A stretch of DNA of 64,000 nt from Sphingobacterium hotanense (GTDB lineage Bacteria > Bacteroidota > Bacteroidia > Sphingobacteriales > Sphingobacteriaceae), in assembly GCF_008274825.1 (NCBI RefSeq), contig NZ_CP030848.1, forward strand, positions 4,029,618-4,093,617. The letters are read 5' to 3'. The notes beneath the pieces are model-generated. The model did no database searches, had not been told where the DNA came from, and saw only the letters and a list, made by a program, of their open reading frames with translations. The translations under genes were made by a program, and so were the position numbers. Shown here piece by piece: positions 15,586-25,104 of the stretch (positions within the stretch are counted from its first letter, which is position 1; each line of letters begins with the position of its first letter).

Positions 15586-18513
15586 TTAATTCTTCAATGC
15601 CTGAAATAATATTTCGACAGGATGGAGCGCGGTTTCGGATGTTCCATCTTTTATTTGATGGCGGCAACTTGCACCCGGTGCGGCGATGATCGCTTCTTTT
15701 GATTTCGCGCGGACCGTAGGAAATAACACGAGCTCACCGATCTGCATAGACATCTCGTAATGCTCTTTCTCGTATCCAAAGGAACCAGCCATACCGCAGC
15801 ATCCGGAAGGTATATTTTTAACTTTGTAGTTTGCGGGAATCGCTAAAATCTGGTTTACTGTTGCCAACAATCCCCAGGCTTTCTGTTGACAGTGGCCATG
15901 TAATAAGATTTCCTTCTCTTCTGCTGTGAACTGCGACGAGGAGATATTTCCTGCTTGGAATTCCTCCCATATAAACTCTTCTATGGTCAATGCGAATGGC
16001 GCAATTCTCTCGGCTGCTTCCACGAGGTGCTCATCCACAAGATCGACGTATTCATCCCGGAAGGTCAGTATTGTCGATGGCTCTACAGCCACCATCTTGG
16101 TATTGGAATTTAATCGGTCGGCAAAAATAGCAACATTTCTATTCGCCAGTTTTTTTGCTTCGCGAAGAAGCCCTTTAGACAAAAGCGCGCGTCCGGAGAA
16201 TGCGTGTGGCACCATGAGTACCTGGTACCCCAATTTTTCCAGAAATATAACGGCTTTCTTTCCTAAATCAACTTCATTGAAATTGGTAAACTCATCGCAG
16301 AAAAAATAAACTGACTTGATCGGCTGTTTGCCGGCGATATAATCTTTATCTTGTTGGGTGTACCATTTTCTTAGGGTCTTATTAGCAATCTTGGGAATAT
16401 GGCGTTGCGGCGCAAAGCCCAAAATACGCTTCACAATCCCTCCTGTCAGTTTATTCCCGACCACAGCATTGTATAAGCCGGCGACAGGCTGCATTAGCTG
16501 CGTAAGAGTATCCACGTGGCCAATCATCCTAGAGCGCATCGGAACACCATTGGCATCGTAATAGCCTTGTAGGAATTCGGCTTTGAGTTTAGCCATATCG
16601 ACACTGGAAGGACATTCGGATTTACAGGCTTTGCAGCTTAAACAAAGATCCATGATCTCTTTGATCTCCTCATGATCAAAGGGATTCTCTTTGCTTGAGT
16701 GCGTAATCATTTCGCGCAGGATGTTTGCTCTGGCTCTGGTCGTATCCTTCTCGTTCTTGCTCGCCATATACGAGGGACACATGGTTCCTCCCGACAAATG
16801 GGATTTTCGACAGTCTCCAGATCCGTTACACTGCTCTACATGTTGAATGTAAGTTTGATTCGGATAGCGGAACACCGTCTTTATGGCACGATTCTGCTGT
16901 CCCGGTTCATACCGCAAGAAGCTATTCATGGACGGCGTATCGACGATCTTTCCCGGGTTAAATATACCCCTAGGATCCCAGGTATGCTTGATCTCTTTTA
17001 ATAACTGATAGTTATGGTCGCCAATCATTAATGGGATAAACTCACCTCTTAAGCGGCCATCACCATGCTCTCCACTGAGCGATCCATTGTATTTCTTTAC
17101 GAGATGAGCGATTTCCGATGCTATTTCCCGAAAGAGCTGATTGCCCGCCTCGGTCTTTAGATTGATGATGGGACGTAGGTGTAGTTCGCCGGTCGCCGCA
17201 TGTGCATAATGCACCGCATAGAGGTTATACTTTTCCAGAATCTGGTTGAAGTCTGCAATATAGGCGGGCAAATCTTCTACCGCGACGGCCGTATCTTCGA
17301 TCACCGCCACTGGTTTATCATCGCCCGGAACATTGCTCAGTAAGCCTAGCCCGGCCTTTCGTAAATCCCACACCAGTTTCTTGTCGGCTCCTAGAACCAG
17401 CGGGAAATGGTAGCCTAGTCCGTGTGCTCGCATTTCGGCTTCTACAGCCTCCACTTTGCGGAATATTTCGCCCTGATCTTTGCCATCATACTCGACGATT
17501 AAGACCGCAGCAGGCTCCCCTTCCACAAAGAAACGGTTCTTTGATTGTTCTAAATTATCTTTTGTGCGCTCAAGGATATAACTATCCATCAACTCACTAA
17601 CGAGCGGCTTGTGCTTCAGCGCAATGAGGTTAGCATGCAGGGCATCTTGGAGGCTTGCAAAGTGAACACAGAGCAGACCGGTAGGATTTGTATTTAAAGG
17701 ATCTACATGCAGCTTTATCTCGGTGATGAAGGCAAGTGTACCCTCAGAGCCACAAATGAGCTTACAGAAGTTAAAAGGCTCCTTTCCTGCGGTAAATGGA
17801 TCTGTATCCAAAAGCATGTCGATCGCATAGCCGGTATTACGGCGCATGATAGCGGCCTTTGGAAAGTTCGTCCTGATTTCCTGCTGATTCGGATAATTGC
17901 TCAACATGGTTCGGATATGCTTGTAGATTTTACCCTCCAGGCTGTCCAAACTACATTTTTCATTAAATTCTTCGAAGGACAACGCTTTGAACTCGACTTC
18001 CGAACCATCACTAAGTAACGCTTTTATTTCTAAAGTATGCTCGCGGGCACTGCCATAGATTAGCGAATTAGATCCGCAAGAGTTATTGCCGACCATACCG
18101 CCGATCATCGCTCGGTTGGCAGTCGACGTTTCGGGTCCGAAGTATAATTGATGCGGCCTGAGGAACCTGTTCAACTCATCACGAATGACTCCCGGTTGTA
18201 CCCTTACCCAATTTTCCTCTGCATTTACCTCTAAAATGGAGGTAAAATACTTCGATACATCGACCACAATTCCGGACCCTACAACCTGTCCTGCGAGGGA
18301 CGTTCCGGCCGTACGTGGAATTAAAGAAACCTGATGCTGATTTGCAAATTGAATGAGCAGGGCTATGTCCTGCTTATCTTTTGGATAAGCGACTGCCAAA
18401 GGAATTTCGCGATAAGCAGATGCATCTGTTGCATACAACAGACGCATTTTCTCATCCCAATAAAGTTCACCGCCTAATTGAGGTGTAAGCAGAGCCAACT
18501 CCTCTTCTATCAT
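15586..18513 (-). CDS. FAD-linked oxidase/(Fe-S)-binding fusion, probable D-2-hydroxyglutarate (or D-lactate-type) dehydrogenase
   Basis: A 975-residue fusion. The N-terminal half is a PCMH-type FAD-binding domain (PRTAGTSLAGQVVGSGIVVD, GGMVGNNSCGSNSLIYGS) and a FAD-oxidase C-terminal domain (HYAHAATGELHLRPIINL, GEHGDGRLRGEF). Next come ferredoxin-like cysteines (CNGSGDC, CLSCKACKSECPSSVDM), then a CCG-type heterodisulfide-reductase-like domain (HGHCQQKA, SGCCGMAGSFGYEKEHYEMS). This is the architecture of YdiJ and of D-lactate dehydrogenases of the GlcD/GlpC type. It begins 3 bp after the DUF1338 gene, whose known product is D-2-hydroxyglutarate; this context favours D-2-hydroxyglutarate oxidation to 2-oxoglutarate. 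D-lactate or glycolate remain possible. Confidence 0.88.
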   Translation of the reverse strand: MIEEELALLTPQLGGELYWDEKMRLLYATDASAYREIPLAVAYPKDKQDIALLIQFANQHQVSLIPRTAGTSLAGQVVGSGIVVDVSKYFTSILEVNAEENWVRVQPGVIRDELNRFLRPHQLYFGPETSTANRAMIGGMVGNNSCGSNSLIYGSAREHTLEIKALLSDGSEVEFKALSFEEFNEKCSLDSLEGKIYKHIRTMLSNYPNQQEIRTNFPKAAIMRRNTGYAIDMLLDTDPFTAGKEPFNFCKLICGSEGTLAFITEIKLHVDPLNTNPTGLLCVHFASLQDALHANLIALKHKPLVSELMDSYILERTKDNLEQSKNRFFVEGEPAAVLIVEYDGKDQGEIFRKVEAVEAEMRAHGLGYHFPLVLGADKKLVWDLRKAGLGLLSNVPGDDKPVAVIEDTAVAVEDLPAYIADFNQILEKYNLYAVHYAHAATGELHLRPIINLKTEAGNQLFREIASEIAHLVKKYNGSLSGEHGDGRLRGEFIPLMIGDHNYQLLKEIKHTWDPRGIFNPGKIVDTPSMNSFLRYEPGQQNRAIKTVFRYPNQTYIQHVEQCNGSGDCRKSHLSGGTMCPSYMASKNEKDTTRARANILREMITHSSKENPFDHEEIKEIMDLCLSCKACKSECPSSVDMAKLKAEFLQGYYDANGVPMRSRMIGHVDTLTQLMQPVAGLYNAVVGNKLTGGIVKRILGFAPQRHIPKIANKTLRKWYTQQDKDYIAGKQPIKSVYFFCDEFTNFNEVDLGKKAVIFLEKLGYQVLMVPHAFSGRALLSKGLLREAKKLANRNVAIFADRLNSNTKMVAVEPSTILTFRDEYVDLVDEHLVEAAERIAPFALTIEEFIWEEFQAGNISSSQFTAEEKEILLHGHCQQKAWGLLATVNQILAIPANYKVKNIPSGCCGMAGSFGYEKEHYEMSMQIGELVLFPTVRAKSKEAIIAAPGASCRHQIKDGTSETALHPVEILFQALKN

Positions 18514-18516
18514 CTT

Positions 18517-19422
18517 CTAACCTTTTATTTGAGTTGTGTATGTACTTTCGAAAATCTTATCAGCATTGTTGGTTTCAAAACCGTCTCGACGATGCTTTGC
18601 TTCAATCTGCTCTTTTGGAATATCTTTAAATTCAGGTAGTACGGAGCGCTCAGCGAATTCTACATAGCTGCCTGCAATTTGTATGGTCTTTCCATCGGCA
18701 AAAGTAGCATCATAGAGTGCTGAAACCGTACTGCTCTGACGAAGTAATCCGTCTTCGCTGGTCTTTATCTTTCCGCCGGAAGTATTCAGCTTAACACCAA
18801 TGCTTTCTAAGAAAGCGTTGAATTCTTCCAACGTATTATAACCATCTTTCAATTCGTGGATACTGATGGTATAGTGGTTGAGGTAATATCGATTGTAAAT
18901 TACCCATGCCGCATATTCGCTTTCTGCTAAAAGTGTCTGATATTCTTCGGAAGTCGGCAAATCCCACAGTGGTTTCTGCAAAAATGCTGCCGCCTCCTCG
19001 CCATTGTTAAGATCTAAATGATCTACAGGATCGGAGGTAATATCTTTTGTATATTTTATAATGATGTCCTGAACCGGCTGGCTCAGTTCTGAAACTCTTA
19101 ATTCTGAAACGAATATTCTGGGATATTCCGGAGAAGGTGGAGCAAACCAGTAAGCATCTAGTTTCTTGCCTTCGAAATAGAAATAATCTTTCTTCTGATA
19201 GCCGAAAGAAAGGAAGATTTTCTCGAAGGATTTAATGCCAAGATTAGGGACACCTAAAGTACGGAAGGCGATATGGTCATTTACGATATCATCTTGCGAC
19301 TGTACAACTTCGCGCTCCAACAGTGCTTTGGTAATTTTATCTACATCAGCGACATTTTCACGGTAGTGCTCGAATAAATCGTTTAACACAATGTCGATGG
19401 GCTTCTTTTCCTCGAAATGCAT
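18517..19422 (-). CDS. DUF1338 protein, probable 2-oxoadipate dioxygenase/decarboxylase (HglS family)
   Basis: A 301-residue member of the DUF1338 family. The characterised member HglS of Pseudomonas putida is a Fe(II) enzyme converting 2-oxoadipate to D-2-hydroxyglutarate in lysine catabolism. Here NDHIAFRTLG contains His50 and Arg54 with the spacing of the HglS metal-ligand/substrate-binding pair, and LNHYTISIHEL provides a second candidate His ligand. A Glu ligand near the C-terminus (VEFAERSVLPEF) is plausible. It is shorter than the Pseudomonas enzyme but of the usual size for the short subgroup. It is the first gene of a two-gene operon with the FAD/Fe-S dehydrogenase (3-bp gap). Confidence 0.83.
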   Translation of the reverse strand: MHFEEKKPIDIVLNDLFEHYRENVADVDKITKALLEREVVQSQDDIVNDHIAFRTLGVPNLGIKSFEKIFLSFGYQKKDYFYFEGKKLDAYWFAPPSPEYPRIFVSELRVSELSQPVQDIIIKYTKDITSDPVDHLDLNNGEEAAAFLQKPLWDLPTSEEYQTLLAESEYAAWVIYNRYYLNHYTISIHELKDGYNTLEEFNAFLESIGVKLNTSGGKIKTSEDGLLRQSSTVSALYDATFADGKTIQIAGSYVEFAERSVLPEFKDIPKEQIEAKHRRDGFETNNADKIFESTYTTQIKG

Positions 19423-19527
19423 AACAATAAAATTTAGATTTATATAATGAATAAAGTTATCGAAAAATCGATAAATAACAACAATTATTCAATAAATAAT
19501 GGTCGTTAGTAAATTTTATTCAGCATA

Positions 19528-20322
19528 TTAGAGTTCTTCCGCAAGAATCTTCTCTAACTCCTGTGCAGTTAGATTCATATTTATGTTGCCATCTTTTGCA
19601 AAGGAGATTTCGCCTGTTTCTTCTGAAACAATAACTGCGAAAGCTTCCGAAACTTCCGTCACGCCGATTGCGGCACGATGTCTAAGTCCGAACTGCGGAG
19701 GAAGATCATCAGAGTCCGACAGCGGCAATACCGAACTAGCGGTCATGATTCGATTATCGACAATGATGACAGCCCCATCGTGTAAGGGGGAGTTTTTAAA
19801 GAATATGCTCTCCAGAAGGCGCTTCGAAACGGGCGCATCGATAATAGTGCCACTCGTTTGATAGTATTCCTCATCAAAATAACGTGAGAAGACCAGCAAT
19901 GCACCTGTTTTAGATTTTGACATGTTCTGGCAGGCCTCGACGATCGGCTTTATAAATTCGGTATTATCTGCGTGTGTAGCTTTCTTTGTTCCAAATACGG
20001 ACCAAAAGAACTTCTTACGGCGCAATGATATATTCTTTCCGATGTGTAGGAGGAAACGTCGTATCTCTTGCTGGAATACAACAATCAATGCAATGGATCC
20101 TACGGATATGAAACCGCCGAATATCTCCGTCAGCAGGCGCATCTCCATCTGCTTCACAACAAGATAGATACCATAGAAAAGCCCTACTCCGATTAGAATA
20201 TTAACGGCGATAGTTCCTTTGATCAAGCTATACACATAGTAAATAATGATAGCTACCAGAATGATATCGATAAAGTCAAGCAGGCGAAAGCCGCTTAAGA
20301 GATTGAAATCCAGTCCATCCAT
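19528..20322 (-). CDS. cdaA: Diadenylate cyclase CdaA
   Basis: A 264-residue membrane protein making cyclic di-AMP from two ATP. Three N-terminal membrane helices (about 10-85: IDIILVAIIIYYVYSLI, VNILIGVGLFYGIYLVV, FISVGSIALIVVFQ) are followed by the DAC domain with the DGA motif (SPLHDGAVIIVDNRI) and the RHR motif (FGLRHRAAIGVTE), both needed for catalysis. Length and layout match CdaA/DacA. c-di-AMP controls potassium and osmotic balance in other bacteria. It is divergent from pdxJ and separate from the upstream operon. Confidence 0.94.
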   Translation of the reverse strand: MDGLDFNLLSGFRLLDFIDIILVAIIIYYVYSLIKGTIAVNILIGVGLFYGIYLVVKQMEMRLLTEIFGGFISVGSIALIVVFQQEIRRFLLHIGKNISLRRKKFFWSVFGTKKATHADNTEFIKPIVEACQNMSKSKTGALLVFSRYFDEEYYQTSGTIIDAPVSKRLLESIFFKNSPLHDGAVIIVDNRIMTASSVLPLSDSDDLPPQFGLRHRAAIGVTEVSEAFAVIVSEETGEISFAKDGNINMNLTAQELEKILAEEL

Positions 20323-20404
20323 ATAGCATGCAATTTAAAAAATTTTATCCATTGACGCAGGTATAATAATTCATAAATTGACCGAACATCCCTGCTTAAA
20401 AGTG

Positions 20405-20412
20405 TAAATTTG
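20405..20412 (+). promoter_or_regulatory. -7 element of pdxJ
   Basis: TAAATTTG matches the Bacteroidota -7 consensus TAnnTTTG, 16 nt before the pdxJ start. A -33 TTG is present but at a longer than usual distance. Confidence 0.45.
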
Positions 20413-20428
20413 TAAAAAGACGATCAGT

Positions 20429-21145
20429 ATGACTAAACTATCCGTAAATATTAACAAAATAGCGACATTACGTAATTCGAGAGGCGGCAATGTTCCGAAT
20501 GTGTTAACTGCCGCACTTGCTTGCGAACGCTTCGGAGCCGAAGGAATTACCGTTCATCCGAGACCCGACGAGCGCCATATCCGTTATCAGGATGTGTATG
20601 ACTTGAAGGCTAATATTCAGACAGAATTCAATATCGAAGGTAACTGTCAGGAACAAAAGTTTATTGACCTGGTGCTGGCAAATACGCCTACGCAGGTAAC
20701 CTTAGTGCCGGATGCATTAGGTCAGATTACATCAAATCACGGATGGGATACCATTAAGTACAAAGACTACCTTTCAGATATGGTGAAGCTCTTTAAAGAT
20801 AAGGGAATTCGTGTATCTATTTTTGTGGATCCAATTGAGGAAATGGTGGAAGCTGCCGCAGAAACAGGCACCGATCGTATCGAGCTATATACCGAAGCTT
20901 TTGCTGCAGAATATGGGTTTAATAAGGAAGAGGCTATCGCTCCTTATTTTAAAGCAGCGCTGAAGGCACGCGAAGTAGGACTAGGATTAAATGCCGGTCA
21001 TGACTTGGACTTAAATAACCTTCAATATTTCAATCAGCATATTCCGGAGTTATTAGAAGTAAGTATTGGACATGCATTAATTGCCGATGCTCTTTATCTA
21101 GGTTTGGAAGAAACTATCAAACGCTATTTGGCGGCATTGAAATAG
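20429..21145 (+). CDS. pdxJ: Pyridoxine 5'-phosphate synthase
   Basis: A 238-residue TIM-barrel enzyme that condenses 1-deoxyxylulose 5-phosphate with 3-amino-2-oxopropyl phosphate in the DXP-dependent vitamin B6 route. Characteristic segments are [35 protein letters not shown] (catalytic His and Arg), TLVPD, and [12 protein letters not shown] near the end. Length matches the family. It is monocistronic, between a TAAATTTG promoter element and a perfect 21-bp-stem terminator. Confidence 0.96.
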   Translation: MTKLSVNINKIATLRNSRGGNVPNVLTAALACERFGAEGITVHPRPDERHIRYQDVYDLKANIQTEFNIEGNCQEQKFIDLVLANTPTQVTLVPDALGQITSNHGWDTIKYKDYLSDMVKLFKDKGIRVSIFVDPIEEMVEAAAETGTDRIELYTEAFAAEYGFNKEEAIAPYFKAALKAREVGLGLNAGHDLDLNNLQYFNQHIPELLEVSIGHALIADALYLGLEETIKRYLAALK

Positions 21146-21155
21146 AGATAATAAC

Positions 21156-21200
21156 ATAAAAAAGAGGGCGCTATTGAATCAATAGCGCCCTCTTTTTTAT
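21156..21200. terminator. Bidirectional terminator between pdxJ and lepB
   Basis: A perfect 21-bp inverted repeat (core GAGGGCGCTATTG / CAATAGCGCCCTC) around a 3-nt loop, flanked by A6 and T6 runs. It serves the converging pdxJ and lepB transcripts. Confidence 0.93.
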
Positions 21201-21209
21201 GCTCTGGTA

Positions 21210-22640
21210 TTATTCAATACCTTTAAATATTCTATTCCATCTGACTTTGGATAAGAATGTTCCGTCTTTATCCCAGCTCATCCATGTAAATAATGCTTTA
21301 CCTACGATATGATCTTCTGGCACAAATCCCCATCCTCTAGAATCTAACGAGTTATGTCTGTTATCTCCCATCATCCAAAAGTAATTCATCTTAAAGGTAT
21401 AAGAATCGGCTTTCACGTTGTTGATATAATATCCATCGCCACGTTGTTCGAAGGTGTTGCCCTCGTGAATCTGAATTGCTTTTTCATATAGAGGAACAGT
21501 CAAACTATCCAGCTTTACGGTCCATCCTTTCGCAGGAACGTGAATAGGTCCGAAGTTATCATAATTCCAAACGACACCGCCTTTATAATGCGGAAAGGCA
21601 GAAGCGCCGGGACTAGCATCCTGAGGCTCGAAGACTTGCTCTCTAAAGCTTTTCACGCTTTCCCAAGACTTCACTTGATCAGCCTCTTCTTTCGTCATGT
21701 GCAACACGTAAAATCCCATCCCTGGCTCTGTATTTACTTGATCGACTTCAATACGCATATCTAAAAGACGTTGCATATTTAAGCCATTCGGCTCAGTTTC
21801 TACAATATAATTCGTTTGAAAGTCGGGATCAGTAAATGCAGGCTCACCATTGACAAAAAGTCTTGCGCGCTCCATAGAGACTACATCGCCCGGCAGACCA
21901 ACACAGCGTTTGATATAATTCTCACGCTTGTCGATCGGTCTTTCAATTTCCTCAGGGAAGTTGAATACCACAACATCATAACGTTTGATGTCTTGGAAAC
22001 CCGGAAGACGTTTATAAGGCACTTTAATAAGTTCTGAATATGCTTTACCACCAGTAACCGGCATCGTGTGATGTGCAAACGGAAAAGCCAAAGGTGTCAT
22101 TGGGACGCGAGGTCCGTAATTTAATTTACTAACGAACAAGAAATCGCCCACTAGTAAACTACGTTCCATGGAGCCTGTCGGAATCATATAGGCTTCAATT
22201 AAAAAGCCGCGAATTAAAGAAGCTGCTACCGTCGCGAATATGATGGCATCAGCCCACTCACGTCCGGTTGATTTCCTATATGGATATTTTTCTTTGAACT
22301 CGTCGGTGGTAGATAGACCTAAATACTTGACGTTAGGATCTTTTCCCCACATCGGAAGTACGATAAAAGGAACTAACACTGCCGCGGCATTTTCCCAAAA
22401 GCGACGCTTTCCGAATGCCTTGATGAAGTTCAAGTATAGATCGTAGAAGATGAAGATATTGACTATCGGGACGAATAACCATATCACCCACCAGGTCGGA
22501 CGACCCACGAGCTGCGCCATTACGTATTGACCATAAATTGGCACTACGGCTTCCCAACCTTGTTTTCCAGCTTTTCTATATAACAACCAAAGCCCATAAA
22601 GTGCTCCGATTGTTGCTATGGCAAAAATGATATACCACAT
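21210..22640 (-). CDS. lepB: Signal peptidase I
   Basis: A 476-residue inner-membrane serine protease (family S26) that removes signal peptides from exported proteins. Hydrophobic segments fill the first 90 residues (WYIIFAIATIGALYGLWLLY and others), then a transmembrane anchor precedes the catalytic box MIPTGSMERSLLVGD (Ser157). The general base is Lys244 in YIKRCVGLPGDVV, and the C-terminal signature is MMGDNRHNSLDSRGWGFV. A long insertion of about 150 residues between boxes, typical of Bacteroidota LepB, makes it larger than E. coli LepB. It lies 6 bp after dapB in the parA-parB-DUF5683-dapB-lepB run. Confidence 0.95.
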   Translation of the reverse strand: MWYIIFAIATIGALYGLWLLYRKAGKQGWEAVVPIYGQYVMAQLVGRPTWWVIWLFVPIVNIFIFYDLYLNFIKAFGKRRFWENAAAVLVPFIVLPMWGKDPNVKYLGLSTTDEFKEKYPYRKSTGREWADAIIFATVAASLIRGFLIEAYMIPTGSMERSLLVGDFLFVSKLNYGPRVPMTPLAFPFAHHTMPVTGGKAYSELIKVPYKRLPGFQDIKRYDVVVFNFPEEIERPIDKRENYIKRCVGLPGDVVSMERARLFVNGEPAFTDPDFQTNYIVETEPNGLNMQRLLDMRIEVDQVNTEPGMGFYVLHMTKEEADQVKSWESVKSFREQVFEPQDASPGASAFPHYKGGVVWNYDNFGPIHVPAKGWTVKLDSLTVPLYEKAIQIHEGNTFEQRGDGYYINNVKADSYTFKMNYFWMMGDNRHNSLDSRGWGFVPEDHIVGKALFTWMSWDKDGTFLSKVRWNRIFKGIE

Positions 22641-22646
22641 AAATTT

Positions 22647-23390
22647 CTAATTATTAAAATCAAACATTTCAGTTACCTGAAAAAAACCCTTCTTTCCTAA
22701 AAGCCATTCGGCTGCAATAACCGCGCCCAATGCAAAGCCTTCGCGGCTATGTGCTGTATGCTTAAATTCTATCTGATCAACCTCTGAGCTGTATAAAACC
22801 GTATGTGTACCGGGAACTTCCTCAATACGCAAACTCTCAATCAACAGTTCATCTGGCTTCGGAATAACCTCTTCTCCTGAGCCTTCAACCGAATTTACCC
22901 AATTCTTCTTAGCATCAGTATTTTCTAAGATTCCCTCAGCGATAGTAATTGCCGTTCCACTTGGAGCGTCCAATTTATGGATATGGTGTATCTCCTCCAC
23001 CTGAACGTCATATTGCTTATAAGGATTGATCGCCTTCGCAAGCATCTTGTTAATATGAAAGAATATATTAACGCCTATGCTAAAGTTGGAGCCATACAAT
23101 AAAGCCTGATCAGCTTCAATACAAGTCTCACGAACTTCATCTAAATGGTCATACCAACCGGTAGTTCCTACAACCAAGGGTAAATTTGCCTCAAAACAAA
23201 GACTGATATTCTCTAATGCTGCATGCGGAGTGCTGAAATCGATTGCTAGATCTGCATCTTGCAGGTCTTCGATTTCTATACTGTCTCTATTTCTTTCATC
23301 GACGATAAGAACAACTTCATGACCGCGTTTCATTGCAAAGCGCTCAATCAACTGTCCCATTTTGCCGTATCCCAATAAAACAATTTTCAT
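22647..23390 (-). CDS. dapB: 4-hydroxy-tetrahydrodipicolinate reductase
   Basis: A 247-residue NAD(P)H-dependent enzyme of the diaminopimelate/lysine pathway, supplying the peptidoglycan cross-linking residue. It has the Rossmann motif LLGYGKMGQLIE, AIDFSTPHA, VVGTTGW, the active-site segment EEIHHIHKLDAPSGTA and the C-terminal HTAHSREGFALGA. Length is typical of Bacteroidota DapB. Same strand as lepB (6-bp gap) and the DUF5683 gene (22-bp gap), so probably one transcript. Confidence 0.96.
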   Translation of the reverse strand: MKIVLLGYGKMGQLIERFAMKRGHEVVLIVDERNRDSIEIEDLQDADLAIDFSTPHAALENISLCFEANLPLVVGTTGWYDHLDEVRETCIEADQALLYGSNFSIGVNIFFHINKMLAKAINPYKQYDVQVEEIHHIHKLDAPSGTAITIAEGILENTDAKKNWVNSVEGSGEEVIPKPDELLIESLRIEEVPGTHTVLYSSEVDQIEFKHTAHSREGFALGAVIAAEWLLGKKGFFQVTEMFDFNN

Positions 23391-23412
23391 ATGTGGTTAA
23401 TTGGTTAATTTG

Positions 23413-24180
23413 TTATTTGATGGTAAATGTCATTTTCATTCCCGGTGTCAGCAAGCTTCTTCCGTTCATTGGCCCCATTCCCACACCAGGCATGGAAGCG
23501 TACGTTGGCAAGAAGGTTGGAGATATCTTTAAGCTCAAGTCATTGCTTACGTTCCATCTATTCTTCAACATTGAATCAACGTAAGCTTCAACAATATTAA
23601 GACCATACCAACCAACCGTCACTAAGATGGTTAAATCACGGTTCCTTCGCGTATAATCTTTCTGCTTGATTAATCCTGCCTCATCCCATCGTCCGAGCGG
23701 GGTATCGGTTCCGGTTCCGAACTCTTGTCTATATTTTAATTCTGCAAGAAACTCCTTATAATACCATTGCCAGTAATCGAATACGACATAGGAGGTTACA
23801 AAGCCTCCATAGATTATAGGGACTTTAATCCACCATAATCCCTTATTTGTATATTGACCCCAACCAGGAAGAATCATCGAACGCTTCCATGCAACGCGGG
23901 ATAAGTGTTCAATCTCTAACCTAGCAGAGTCTTTCTTGATATTCTTGTAGTAGTACTTTGCTCTTTCCTTCTCTGCTTTTTCACGAGCCTTCCGCTCAGC
24001 ACGAGACTCCTTTTTGGTCGTATCTTGTGCTTCCTTGATCTTTGCGGAGTCTTGGATGGCTTTCATATCCACCGAATCCCGAAGTTTCACTGTTTTATTC
24101 GTTTCAGGAATGGTGTCCTTTACTTGCGCAATGCTTAGAGTAAAGAAAAATAGAAAAGCAAGTAGCAATGTAAATCTCAT
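23413..24180 (-). CDS. DUF5683-domain membrane protein
   Basis: A 255-residue Bacteroidota protein with signal peptide MRFTLLLAFLFFFTLSIAQ, a charged linker rich in Lys, Glu and Arg (about 45-80) and a conserved region SRVAWKRSMILPGWGQYTN with hydrophobic segments (WIKVPIIYGGFVTSYVVFDYW). The family is conserved next to parB and dapB in this phylum; its function is unknown. The start used here is the ATG at 24180, overlapping the parB stop codon as TAATG, rather than a TTG two codons upstream. Tight coupling with parB hints at a cell-cycle or envelope role, but this is only inference. Confidence 0.85.
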   Translation of the reverse strand: MRFTLLLAFLFFFTLSIAQVKDTIPETNKTVKLRDSVDMKAIQDSAKIKEAQDTTKKESRAERKAREKAEKERAKYYYKNIKKDSARLEIEHLSRVAWKRSMILPGWGQYTNKGLWWIKVPIIYGGFVTSYVVFDYWQWYYKEFLAELKYRQEFGTGTDTPLGRWDEAGLIKQKDYTRRNRDLTILVTVGWYGLNIVEAYVDSMLKNRWNVSNDLSLKISPTFLPTYASMPGVGMGPMNGRSLLTPGMKMTFTIK

Positions 24181-25103
24181 TACCAATCTAGTAATTCTAA
24201 AATTCGGCTTAAATCATCTTCAGAAGAAAAAGGGATGACAATTGAGCCTTTTCCTTTGGTAGCTTTTAGATCTAGTTTCACACGGGTGGCGAATTTAGAC
24301 GCTAAATCATCTTCAATTTTTTGGTATTGAAAGTCTAGTTGATCTGTCTTCTTCGGCTTGCGTCGTCTTTTCTCATCAGCTTGCTGGATTTCACGAACTA
24401 ACTGCTCTGTTTTACGAACAGAAAGCCCTTTTTCCAGGATCTCTTGGAAGACAAATAATTGCTTGTCAACTTCCCCGACATTGATTAAAGCCCGAGCATG
24501 TCCCATTGATAAATCGCCATCACGAATAGAGGCTTGAATTACCGGCGGCAATTTTAAGAGGCGAAGATAGTTGGTTACTGTAGATCTGTTCTTAGAAACG
24601 CGATCACCAAGCTCTTCTTGTTTTAAACTACACTCTTCGATCATACGTTGGAAACTCAACGCAATCTCGATTGCATTTAAATTTTCACGCTGAATGTTCT
24701 CTATCAACGCCATTTCCAACATCTGTTGGTCATTGGCGGTACGAACATATGCAGGGATCTCTGTGATACCTGCCATTTTCGAAGCTCTTAACCTACGCTC
24801 ACCAGAGATAAGTTGATACTCGTTTTTCCCTACTTGGCGAACGGTAATAGGCTGAATTAAGCCCTGAACTTCGATCGACTCTGAAAGCTCACGTAATGCT
24901 TGCTCATCAAAATCAGTTCGCGGTTGAAAAGGATTTATTGCGATTTGGGCTATTTGAATAAAATTGATACTGCCCGCAGGAGCGCTTGGTGTTTTAGGAG
25001 CAGATGTATTATTTCCTGAAGTATTTCCTACTCCAATATTTTCTTGCTGTAATAAAGCACCTAATCCCTTACCCAAACCCGTTTTACGCTGTTGTGCTGC
25101 CAT
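24180..25103 (-). CDS. parB: Chromosome-partitioning protein ParB
   Basis: A 307-residue parS-binding CTPase clamp. N-terminal GLGKGLGALLQQ is the ParA-stimulating region; the ParB/Srx domain contains PFQPRTDFDEQALRELSESI, GLIQPITVR and the CTP-binding GERRLRASKMAG box; LIENIQRENLNAIEIA and the helix-turn-helix (QEELGDRVSKNRSTVTNYLRLLKLP, read as two pieces) follow, then a C-terminal dimerization segment. The start is 2 bp after parA, and the end overlaps the DUF5683 start. I did not find a recognisable parS site in the window. Confidence 0.96.
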   Translation of the reverse strand: MAAQQRKTGLGKGLGALLQQENIGVGNTSGNNTSAPKTPSAPAGSINFIQIAQIAINPFQPRTDFDEQALRELSESIEVQGLIQPITVRQVGKNEYQLISGERRLRASKMAGITEIPAYVRTANDQQMLEMALIENIQRENLNAIEIALSFQRMIEECSLKQEELGDRVSKNRSTVTNYLRLLKLPPVIQASIRDGDLSMGHARALINVGEVDKQLFVFQEILEKGLSVRKTEQLVREIQQADEKRRRKPKKTDQLDFQYQKIEDDLASKFATRVKLDLKATKGKGSIVIPFSSEDDLSRILELLDW

Positions 25104-25104
25104 A

